A stretch of 64,000 bases of DNA from Aquimarina algicola (GTDB lineage Bacteria; Bacteroidota; Bacteroidia; Flavobacteriales; Flavobacteriaceae). Positions 47,444 to 54,478 of this stretch are shown here, in pieces; positions within the stretch are counted from its first letter, which is position 1; each line of letters opens with the position of its first letter. The notes under the pieces are model-generated. The model searched no databases. It had not been told where the DNA came from and saw only the letters and a list, made by a program, of their open reading frames with translations. Position numbers and translations under genes: made by a program. The stretch lies in contig NZ_VFWZ01000002.1 in assembly GCF_006443095.1 (NCBI RefSeq), forward strand, positions 1,054,001 to 1,118,000, in the 5' to 3' direction.

Positions 47444-47853
47444 TAGTCTTTGGTAATTTGTTTTGGGTTACCACTTTCGTTTATCTCCCATACGTTGAAT
47501 ATTCCATCTCCATCAAAATCTACTACTGCTGTGGCTCTCGCTTTGAAATTAGAAACATTAGCTTCTAGCAGTTCATAACTATAATTAGCAGTACCTCCAT
47601 CTTTTACTGTTCTGGGAGCTTCATAATTAAGTTCGTTAAAATCTAAGGTATATTTAGAATTCAAGTATCGATATTGGGTTTGCATATTACTTATAGTTTT
47701 GAGCTGTATTTTGGCCTCTTGTGCTTTAGTTTGGGCTATCAAAGGCAAAAAATTTGGCAGAGCAATCAGTAATAAAATCCCAATAATTGCTAATACTAAA
47801 AGCATTTCCTGAAGGTTGAACGCCTTTATTTTTCCGGGTAGGGCTTTTTTCAT
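47443..47853 (-). CDS. gspG: Major pseudopilin GspG-like
   Basis: 136 residues, first gene of the operon. MKKALPGKIKA is the leader, then FNLQEMLLVLAIIGILLLIA, a prepilin helix with Glu at +5 and Ala at -1. The C-terminal part has the size and strand pattern of GspG, and DFDGDGIFNVWEINESG is a Ca2+-binding-like loop of the kind seen in GspG. It would polymerise into the pseudopilus. Promoter-like sequence lies 76-106 bases upstream. Confidence 0.88.
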   Translation of the reverse strand: MKKALPGKIKAFNLQEMLLVLAIIGILLLIALPNFLPLIAQTKAQEAKIQLKTISNMQTQYRYLNSKYTLDFNELNYEAPRTVKDGGTANYSYELLEANVSNFKARATAVVDFDGDGIFNVWEINESGNPKQITKD

Positions 47854-47928
47854 TTTCTATGCTATCAAAAGTTTATCTACTAATAATCCGTTAATAAAGC
47901 TTTGTTTAAAAAGGCATTTTCCAATCTG

Positions 47929-47959
47929 TAAACCTATATTTTTCTTTCATTGCAGCAAA
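47929..47959 (-). promoter_or_regulatory. Candidate promoter of the T2SS-like operon
   Basis: On the minus strand TTTG (47959-47956), exactly 19 bases, then TAGGTTTA (47936-47929): one mismatch to TTTG-N19-TAnnTTTG. It would give a leader of about 70 bases before the gspG start. No competing promoter of equal quality lies inside the operon that I noticed. Confidence 0.6.
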
Positions 47960-48228
47960 TGCTTCAAATACAGGTTTTTGCTTTTTATTAACTTTTTATT
48001 AAGATTGTTTTTTAATGTTTTCTAGTGCAATATTAAGACATACGAGTTTCATTTTTCGGGACTCGCATTTTTTTTTTGAAGAAAAATGATGTAGTAAAGT
48101 GTTAAAGTTTTATCTCTAATATTTTTGTATTAGTATTTTAAAATTTCTGAGCAATACGGAAGGATTTTCATTACCACAACGAAATACTAAATGAACATGA
48201 CTTGGTATAAAACAAATAATACACAACA

Positions 48229-48268
48229 AAAAACAGCTATACTCTTTATTAATATAGCTGTTTTTTTT
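48229..48268. terminator. Strong terminator-like hairpin without an adjacent gene
   Basis: 13-bp perfect stem AAAAACAGCTATA / TATAGCTGTTTTT with an 11-base loop and T8 on the plus strand. On the minus strand it has a T6 tail and could end the kinase-regulator transcript about 490 bases after its last stop; on the plus strand it could end a small RNA starting near 48133. Confidence 0.7.
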
Positions 48269-48493
48269 ACTCCTATGATTATTATTAATTCTAAACCATC
48301 AAGTATGGTGAGCGAGGCATCATTCTTATATATTATTATCTTCTCATTACAAAACTTGAAGCTGCTGGTAGTTCACTTAAAAAACGAAGAATACTTATTA
48401 TACTTAAACCGAATATTTTATATACATCTTTCATAACTCAATATTTTTAATTTCCTTGACATAAAGATAGGGTGATCACTCGGTTCAAATCTC

Positions 48494-48514
48494 AGTTTTT
48501 CGATAATTGAGATT
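48494..48514. repeat. Motif copy A flanking the LytTR regulator operon
   Basis: AGTTTTTCGATAATTGAGATT, nearly identical to 50679-50700 on the other side of the regulator-kinase operon in the same orientation. Part of it forms the inverted repeat AATCTCA / TGAGATT (48488-48514). Confidence 0.45.
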
Positions 48515-48753
48515 ATTGCGTCGTTGAACTGTAGTTATGTGATGATCAATGATTTTGTAAATAAAAGAGTTTACTAATATTCACAAATCTTTGGATAATT
48601 CTAATTCTTCTAAAATTTTATTGATAACAAAAGATATGACTGGTCTGTCTAATTGTTTGCACAAGACCAAAATATATAATTTTTAATGTATTTTGAACAA
48701 GAAGCATCACTTTTTTTAGATTTAAAATCTAATTTCTAAATATTTATTTCTTA

Positions 48754-49473
48754 CTAAAACATCAACGCTTTAATCTTGTCTGCGTAGCCTCTACTCACTT
48801 TTACATTTTCCTGATTTAATAAGATGATCATATAACTTTTACCATATTTGGCAACTTCTTTGATTTTATCCAAATGTACAATCGTACTTCGATGGATGCG
48901 TAAAAAATGTTTGGGATCTAATTTTTCTTCTAATGCACTAATCCCATGATTACTGATAAACACATCTGAAGCCGTGTGCAATTTAGAATAATCTCCATAA
49001 GCTTCTATATGATATATTTCATTGGTTGCCAAGGTAACATATTTATTTCCTTTTTGTACAATGATCCGTTCGGGATATTGTTGTTTTTGTTCGATATGCT
49101 CTTCGGCTAAAGGGATCAATTGTTTGACTTCATGAATACGTGAAATAGCATTATCAAAACGATCTTTGGTATAAGGTTTTAATAAGTAATCTACTGCATG
49201 TACCTCAAACGCTTTGAGTGCGTATTGATCATATGCTGTACTAAATACAATTTGTGGGAGTTCTTCTAAATGCTCTAGTACATCAAAACCAGTCATTCCG
49301 GGCATCTGGATATCCATAAATACCAAATCCGGCTTAAACTCATTGATAATTTTTATAGCATCTACTCCATTATTGGCCTCGCCTAATAAAATGAGATCAG
49401 GATAAGCCTCTAGATATTCTTTGATAAGTGTACGTCCTGATTTTTCGTCGTCTACAATGATTACTTTTTTCAC
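48754..49473 (-). CDS. LytTR-family response regulator
   Basis: 239 residues. Receiver domain at 1-118 with acidic pair D8/D9, phospho-acceptor D54 in DLVFMDIQMPG and switch lysine in LLKPYTKDRF. The LytTR DNA-binding domain is at about 140-237 (IIVQKGNKYVTLATNEIYHI, FLRIHRSTIVHLDKIKEV, VKVSRGYADKIKALMF). LytTR proteins bind pairs of 9-10 bp direct repeats about 21 bp apart. Transcribed with the sensor kinase 69 bases upstream. A degraded partial copy exists at 53386-53540. Confidence 0.93.
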   Translation of the reverse strand: MKKVIIVDDEKSGRTLIKEYLEAYPDLILLGEANNGVDAIKIINEFKPDLVFMDIQMPGMTGFDVLEHLEELPQIVFSTAYDQYALKAFEVHAVDYLLKPYTKDRFDNAISRIHEVKQLIPLAEEHIEQKQQYPERIIVQKGNKYVTLATNEIYHIEAYGDYSKLHTASDVFISNHGISALEEKLDPKHFLRIHRSTIVHLDKIKEVAKYGKSYMIILLNQENVKVSRGYADKIKALMF

Positions 49474-49542
49474 GTATATATGGTAAAATAAATATGTTAT
49501 TCCCTAACTACTTCATATTTCTAAATTCGTACTTCCTAACCT

Positions 49543-50649
49543 CTATATACTAAACTCTACAATCAATCCCTTTGGTTCATTATCAGATAAGTTCAGGCTA
49601 GAGTTATACATTTTTTCTAATCGTTTTTGTGTATTGCTTAACCCAACTCCGGTTTGCATAACAACAGTTTTATCTTTCACTCCCACTCCTGTATCTTTTA
49701 TCGTAAAAGAAAGGATTCCTTTTTCTTTTTCTTCAATGATAATATCGATCTGTCCTCCTTCGGTTAATGGGGCGATACCATGTTTTACAGAGTTTTCAAC
49801 AAGAGGTTGTAAAAGCATTGGAGGTATTTGCCAATGTAATAAGTCTTTGTCTACAGCGATCGAAATCTGTAAACGGTCTTCGAATCGTTTTTGTTCGAGA
49901 TCAAGATATTTGCGTACAAAATCTAATTCATCTCTCAGAGGAACTAAATCCTCTCTACTGGCACGTAATTGATATCTGAAAAGATCAGAAAGATCAGCCA
50001 CCATCTCACGAGTACTCTCCATTTCCTTAGGAATACTGGCATTGATCGTATTGAATACGTTATACAAAAAATGAGGATTGAGCTGTGCTTTGATTGCACT
50101 TAACTCGCTCTTTAGTGCTACATTCTTCAATTCTATTTCATTACGAATTTTACGCTGATTACTGATATAATATTCGTATGCATGAAACATAGCAAATTGT
50201 ATCATGTAGATCAATGCAGGGATATAAATATCCCATTTTTCCTGATTTCCTCGTAGATGTCCAAATTCAAATTGTTCTGATACCCAATAATACCCTTTCC
50301 ATGCTATTAATATAAAAACAGGTAATAATAAAAAATGTAACAATAAGCGATAGTGTAATTTCCATGTACTGCATACTCTAAAGATAACCCACCATATAAA
50401 CGCTGTTGCCGTTAACATCAAAATATGCTGTAACCCACTATCATCAAGCCATTCTAAAGGACTTAAAAGTTTTTGCCACTTATCTGGCTTACTCCAATAG
50501 ACAGTCCATAAAGTAAATCGATACACAAAAGATGATAATAAATTTAAACCTACTACTATTGCAATCTCCCCTGCTTTGATTCCGAATATTTTTTTATTCC
50601 ACAAAGAGGAGGTGTTTTCTTCTATCGAATGTATTTTGCTTGTTATCAT
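49543..50649 (-). CDS. LytS-type (His_kinase PF06580) sensor histidine kinase
   Basis: 368 residues. Four membrane helices at about 27-50, 72-92, 100-122 and 140-160 act as the sensor region without a recognised ligand domain. The phospho-acceptor is H193 in AQLNPHFLYNVFNTINA, and the HATPase region shows LQPLVENSVKHGI and IKDTGVGVKD with VGLSNTQKRLEKMY. It is the first gene of the pair with the LytTR regulator and diverges from a TonB receptor gene. Confidence 0.92.
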   Translation of the reverse strand: MITSKIHSIEENTSSLWNKKIFGIKAGEIAIVVGLNLLSSFVYRFTLWTVYWSKPDKWQKLLSPLEWLDDSGLQHILMLTATAFIWWVIFRVCSTWKLHYRLLLHFLLLPVFILIAWKGYYWVSEQFEFGHLRGNQEKWDIYIPALIYMIQFAMFHAYEYYISNQRKIRNEIELKNVALKSELSAIKAQLNPHFLYNVFNTINASIPKEMESTREMVADLSDLFRYQLRASREDLVPLRDELDFVRKYLDLEQKRFEDRLQISIAVDKDLLHWQIPPMLLQPLVENSVKHGIAPLTEGGQIDIIIEEKEKGILSFTIKDTGVGVKDKTVVMQTGVGLSNTQKRLEKMYNSSLNLSDNEPKGLIVEFSI

Positions 50650-50678
50650 GGGTATTGCTAATATACTATTATCATTTG

Positions 50679-50700
50679 AGTTTACTCGATAATCGAGATT
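50679..50700. repeat. Motif copy B flanking the LytTR regulator operon
   Basis: AGTTTACTCGATAATCGAGATT just upstream of the kinase start; matches copy A at 48494-48514 in the CGATAAT-GAGATT core. Confidence 0.45.
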
Positions 50701-50766
50701 TAAATGCCCTTATCTTTTATTTAGAACATCTGCCGGATAGCATTTGAAATATCGTACAGTTTTTAT

Positions 50767-50798
50767 CAAAACTACAGACACGTTTCTAATGTATCAAG
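50767..50798 (-). promoter_or_regulatory. Candidate promoter of the kinase-regulator operon
   Basis: Minus strand CTTG (50798-50795), 20 bases, TAGTTTTG (50774-50767). One mismatch to the Bacteroidota consensus; about 110 bases before the kinase ATG and next to the LytTR-like repeat. Confidence 0.45.
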
Positions 50799-50861
50799 GA
50801 TAGATCGACCAATGGTCCTATATCAGGTTGAATGGTCCAAAGACAATTTATCGGTCTATCC
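50798..50861. promoter_or_regulatory. LytTR-like direct repeat between the divergent genes
   Basis: AATGGTCC occurs at 50811-50818 and 50831-50838, 20 bp start to start with a 12-base spacer, which is the geometry of LytTR/AlgR binding sites. An inverted repeat GGATAGA / TCTATCC (50798-50804 / 50855-50861) brackets it. It lies about 90-130 bases before the TonB receptor ATG. Confidence 0.5.
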
Positions 50862-50929
50862 GACCACTCATCTAAAAATCCTTTCAATAGCTGATAAAAG
50901 TCTTCACTTTTGAATCAAAATCAGAAATC

Positions 50930-53326
50930 ATGAAATCATTACTATTTATTATTACATACCTATCTGTTAGCATCATTCAATTATTGTATGCACAAAATAT
51001 TAGTGGTACTGTAGTTGATTCATCTAATCAACCTATACCTTATGCCAATGTGATCATTAATACTACAGATCAACAATTGGTTAAAGCTGGTATCACTGAC
51101 GAGAATGGACGTTTCTTTATTACAAATATTCAGAGTGACACCTATACACTTGTGATTAGCAGTCTTGGATTTCTACCTTATAACCAAAGCATTACAACGA
51201 CAGAGGAAAATACTTCACTAGATACAATCACCTTAAAAGAAAGTACAGAGTCTCTAGAAGAGGTAACCATTACAGCCAAAAAGCCTATTGTAGAAGTTAA
51301 GCCCGATAAAACGGTTTTTAATGTAGCAGAAACACTCACCGCTTCAGGAAATAATAGCTTGGACGTATTGCGAAAAGCTCCCGGAGTTCGTGTCGATAAT
51401 AATGATGATATTGTAGTAGAGGGAAAAAATGGAGTCCTGATTTATATCGATGATCGACAAAGTTTTTTACAAGGAGATGATCTTACTGCTTTTTTACAGT
51501 CCTTGCAAGCAGATGAAATAGAGAGTATCGAGATTATAACACAACCTTCTTCAAAATATGATGCAGCGGGAAATGCTGGTATCATTAACATTAGGTTAAA
51601 ACGAGAAAAAGGAATAGGTACTGTTGGGAGTTTCTCTAATACCTTAACATATGGAGATTTCTTTAGAAATACTACTCAGGTAGGCATCACAACAAAGGCA
51701 AAAAAATGGGATTTTACAGCTAATTACAGCAATTTCACAGGACGTTCTACTCGTTTTATCAATCTATTTCGCGTACAAGGAGATAATATTTTTGATTCAC
51801 GCTCGAATACCGAAAATGATGTGGTCAATCATAACCTTCGTACAGCCGCAGATTATGTGGTTAATTCTAAAAATAAAATTGGGGCTTCTGTAAATGTCTC
51901 TTTAAGAGATGCTACTTCAGAAACAAATTCAAGGACGCCAATCATCAGAAGAAACACCAGAGTAATCGATAGTATCTTGTTGGCACCAAACCGTAACGAG
52001 AATGAAAGTTTAAATCTGAATACAAATATCAATTATCGATATAAGGATACCACAGGAAGAAGTTTTTTGATAGATCTTAATTATGGGTATTACCAAAGAG
52101 ATCGCTTTAACAATCAACCAAACTTTTACGTGACTGCCGATGGAGCTCCACTTAATGAAAATATCACTGCTCAAGATACCCCTATTGACATTGATATTTA
52201 TGTAGCAAAAACAGACTACGAACAAAAAGTAGGTAAAGGTACTCTTGCCCTAGGGTCTAAACTATCTTTTGTAAAAACGGATAATACCTTTGATTTCTTT
52301 ACCACTGAAAATGGAGTAAGTACGCTAGACCTAAACCGTAGTAATACCTTCGTATATGACGAAATGGTCACTGCTGCTTACATTAACTATAATTTTGGAA
52401 TCAAAAAATGGAAGATTCAAGCGGGATTACGTATGGAAAATACAGATTCTAAAGGAGATCTCAACACATCAAACCAAAATGACAATAAACTGGTAAAACG
52501 CAATTATACAGACTGGTTTCCATCCGGAGGGCTTACATACCAGGCTTCGCAAAATCATTCGCTGGCATTAGTGTATAGTAGAAGGATACAACGCCCGAAT
52601 TATCAAGAATTAAACCCATTTGAATTTCAGTTAGATGAATTAAGTTTTAGAAGAGGAAACCCTTTTTTACAACCTCAATATACCGATAATCTTAAACTGT
52701 CACATACGTATAAATATACACTTACTACCAGCATAAGCTATACACATATCAGTGATTTTTTCGCACAGGTTACAGAAGCAGAAGGAGAAAATCGAAACTT
52801 TATCAATACTCGTAATGTAGCCGATCAAGAAGTAATCAACCTTAGTGTTTCTTATCCTAAAAAGATAACGGATTGGTGGAGTGTGTATATGAGTGCGTAT
52901 GTGTTTTACAATAAATTTAACCCCACAGACCCTTCTTTCATTGCTGTAGATCAAACTACTTATGGTGGATATGCACAAAGTACTTTTAAGTTGGGAAAAG
53001 GATTTTCATTTGAAGTAAGTGGCTGGTACAGTAGCCCATCTATATGGGGAGGTACATACAATACCGAATCGCTGGGAGCACTGAATATTGGAGTGCAAAA
53101 GAAATGGGATAATTGGACTGTAAAACTTACAGGAAACGATATTCTATATACCATCCCGTGGAGAGGAACTACACAATTTGGTGACCTCTTTATCGATGGT
53201 CGGGGAGGTTCTGATAGCAGAACAGTGCAGTTTTATGTAAGTCATTCTTTTGGAAATAAAGATGTAAAAACCAAAAAACAAAGAAAATCCGGCCTAGAAG
53301 ATGAAGAGGATAGAATTAGCAACTAG
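50930..53326 (+). CDS. TonB-dependent receptor family protein (CarboxypepD_reg-like, OMP_b-brl_3 type)
   Basis: 798 residues. Signal peptide ends near 22 (IIQLLYAQ). A carboxypeptidase-regulatory-like domain at about 24-105 (ISGTVVDSSNQPIPYANVII) is followed by a plug (about 120-220, LDVLRKAPGVRVDNNDDIVV, YDAAGNAGIINIRLKRE) and an outer-membrane barrel (RRIQRPNYQELNPFEFQLDE). The C-terminus is Lys/Asp-rich. It has no SusD partner. It diverges from the LytTR kinase-regulator pair, whose predicted binding site lies in its promoter region, so the pair probably controls it. Confidence 0.9.
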   Translation: MKSLLFIITYLSVSIIQLLYAQNISGTVVDSSNQPIPYANVIINTTDQQLVKAGITDENGRFFITNIQSDTYTLVISSLGFLPYNQSITTTEENTSLDTITLKESTESLEEVTITAKKPIVEVKPDKTVFNVAETLTASGNNSLDVLRKAPGVRVDNNDDIVVEGKNGVLIYIDDRQSFLQGDDLTAFLQSLQADEIESIEIITQPSSKYDAAGNAGIINIRLKREKGIGTVGSFSNTLTYGDFFRNTTQVGITTKAKKWDFTANYSNFTGRSTRFINLFRVQGDNIFDSRSNTENDVVNHNLRTAADYVVNSKNKIGASVNVSLRDATSETNSRTPIIRRNTRVIDSILLAPNRNENESLNLNTNINYRYKDTTGRSFLIDLNYGYYQRDRFNNQPNFYVTADGAPLNENITAQDTPIDIDIYVAKTDYEQKVGKGTLALGSKLSFVKTDNTFDFFTTENGVSTLDLNRSNTFVYDEMVTAAYINYNFGIKKWKIQAGLRMENTDSKGDLNTSNQNDNKLVKRNYTDWFPSGGLTYQASQNHSLALVYSRRIQRPNYQELNPFEFQLDELSFRRGNPFLQPQYTDNLKLSHTYKYTLTTSISYTHISDFFAQVTEAEGENRNFINTRNVADQEVINLSVSYPKKITDWWSVYMSAYVFYNKFNPTDPSFIAVDQTTYGGYAQSTFKLGKGFSFEVSGWYSSPSIWGGTYNTESLGALNIGVQKKWDNWTVKLTGNDILYTIPWRGTTQFGDLFIDGRGGSDSRTVQFYVSHSFGNKDVKTKKQRKSGLEDEEDRISN

Positions 53327-53337
53327 ATTTTAGTATT

Positions 53338-53386
53338 GAGAAGAGGGGTAGAGATTTTTATTTTTTAAAAAAAACTACCCCTTCTC
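53338..53386 (+). terminator. Terminator-like hairpin after the receptor gene
   Basis: GAGAAG-AGGGGTAG pairs with CTACCCCTTCTC (2-base bulge) around a T/A-rich loop, 12 bases after the receptor stop. No strong T-tract follows. Confidence 0.55.
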
Positions 53387-53540
53387 TCATTTTACATTCT
53401 CCTGATTTAATTTAATAGTACAATCATACAGCTTTTTCCATATTTGATTCATTTTTGTAGAATGATCCGCGTAGGATATTGTTGGTTCTGTTCGATACGC
53501 ACTTGACGGCTAAATAGTTAGGTTGTTGACCTTCATTATG
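53386..53540 (-). pseudogene. Decayed, internally deleted copy of the LytTR response regulator
   Basis: The plus-strand sequence 53386-53446 aligns with 48794-48850, and 53452-53540 aligns with 49051-49140, both inside the intact LytTR gene and in the same orientation; about 200 bases between them are missing. The minus strand still reads RIEQNQQYPTRIIL where the intact gene has HIEQKQQYPERIIV. Only fragments of the receiver-LytTR linker and the C-terminus remain, with substitutions and small indels, so it cannot be functional. Confidence 0.75.
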
Positions 53541-53745
53541 ATCGTCAGAAATCATCAAATTGATTTAAAAAAGGTACCACTTCTTCTTCTGGTGCGAATC
53601 CTAAGAAATTTTCTTTTTATTTAGCGTCATCAATATTTAGTAATACGCTGTTTTTAAACATTCTAAGTAAGGGAGTAAATAATGGACATAAACCTTGAAT
53701 GTCTCACAATTATCAAGGGATTAATCATTTTTTAAATTATTACTT
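53541..53745. other. Spacer with a protein-like remnant on the minus strand
   Basis: Minus-strand reading from about 53713 to 53555 gives DIQGLCPLFTPLLRMFKN... NIDDAK, an in-frame TAA, then KENFLGFAPEEEVVPFFKSI and a stop. The composition looks like real protein with one nonsense mutation. I do not recognise the family. Confidence 0.35.
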
Positions 53746-53967
53746 ATGAACAAAAAATTATTAAACTTAGGAAGAGCTTTAAACAAAACTGAGCAAAGAT
53801 TTATTAAAGGAGGAACATCGATTATTGGTGATGAAGATATAGACGGAGAAGATGATCAAAAAGAAGATTTGTATTGTTACTGTGGCAGTGGAGGTGTATA
53901 CAAAACTGGTCATTGTAAGTGGTGTGGTTGGTTCTGTGGAGCCAGTCAAATTTTAGGTTGCAGATAA
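53746..53967 (+). CDS. Double-glycine-leader Cys-rich small peptide (bacteriocin/RiPP-like precursor)
   Basis: 73 residues. The N-terminus LLNLGRALNKTEQRFIKGG (about 5-23) is the typical leader of Bacteroidota natural-product-like peptides, cleaved after Gly-Gly by a C39 peptidase-transporter. The predicted core of about 50 residues begins TSIIGDEDIDGED and contains six Cys (YCYCGSGG, GHCKWCGWFCG, LGCR). CxxC-type spacing could hold disulfides, metal or thioether rings. No transporter, maturase or immunity gene is adjacent; the gene stands alone with its own terminator. A true secreted peptide is likely, the activity unknown. Confidence 0.75.
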   Translation: MNKKLLNLGRALNKTEQRFIKGGTSIIGDEDIDGEDDQKEDLYCYCGSGGVYKTGHCKWCGWFCGASQILGCR

Positions 53968-53989
53968 TGTGTCGTTAGGACACATTATC
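53963..53989 (+). other. Hairpin spanning the stop codon of the peptide gene
   Basis: Perfect 11-bp stem GATAATGTGTC / GACACATTATC with a 5-base loop; the TAA stop (53965-53967) is inside the 5' arm. No T-tract follows, so it is more likely an mRNA stabiliser than a terminator. Confidence 0.6.
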
Positions 53990-54039
53990 TAGCTTTAAAT
54001 GTATCGCTAAGAATAATTAATTTGACGAAAAATCAATTT

Positions 54040-54076
54040 AAAAACCATACTATAAAATTAATTAGTATGGTTTTTT
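54040..54076 (+). terminator. Intrinsic terminator of the peptide gene
   Basis: 13-bp perfect stem AAAAACCATACTA / TAGTATGGTTTTT, loop of 10, ending in T6, 72 bases after the peptide stop. Confidence 0.85.
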
Positions 54077-54478
54077 GGCGATAATAATTGTCTTAAATAA
54101 AATTGACAATGTATTATCTATCATTCTCGCATCTTTTTCTTTAATCAATCTTTTTCTGACATCATACAAAACACCTTCATAAAAAAGTATTTTTTTTTCA
54201 ATAGTAATACTTTTGAAAGAATACACTTCATGACAACCTTATCTGTTTACTTTTTGTTTATCATTATACATCTTATTTTAATGAGAAGGAATTTTTAGGT
54301 TCTTTTAAAGAGGTTGTACAAAAACTTTGATAAAGTGAAAATAACAATGATAACAGTACTATTTTTTAACACTTATTCCTAATTTTATTTATACGATGCT
54401 CTTGAAAATTAATACGTTATTAATATTATTTTATCCCTATTTTCAATGTATCTTAGAACAAAATAGATAATTATCAAT
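54077..54478. other. Intergenic region with a possible minus-strand coding remnant
   Basis: The minus strand is open from 54238 to a stop at 54062 and reads EVYSFKSITIEKKILFYEG... LYDVRKRLIKEKDARM... LSILFKTIIIAKKPY. It looks like the C-terminal end of a real protein but has no ATG. The rest of the spacer is AT-rich with nothing I can support. Confidence 0.35.

Larger units (their letters stand above)
47854..48753. other. 900-base spacer between the secretion operon and the LytTR regulator
   Basis: No supported gene. It contains the T2SS-like promoter (47929-47959), a CGAGT/ACTCG hairpin followed by T10 on the plus strand (48041-48077), an exact -7-like TATTTTTG on the plus strand (48120-48127), a second strong hairpin at 48229-48268, a repeat motif at 48494-48514 and a short coding-like remnant on the minus strand (48581-48682). 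The plus-strand ORF from 48191 has no family resemblance and reads through the hairpin. Confidence 0.5.

Noticed and set aside
36289..47853. Operon as a twitching type IVa pilus or a Tad pilus
   Set aside because: No PilT retraction ATPase, no PilQ-style AMIN domain recognised, no TadA/RcpA-type genes; pseudopilin set and GspL fusion fit T2SS better.
48191..48436. Plus-strand ORF of 81 codons in the spacer before the LytTR regulator
   Set aside because: It runs straight through a strong terminator hairpin, is dominated by AT-rich codons and has no family resemblance.
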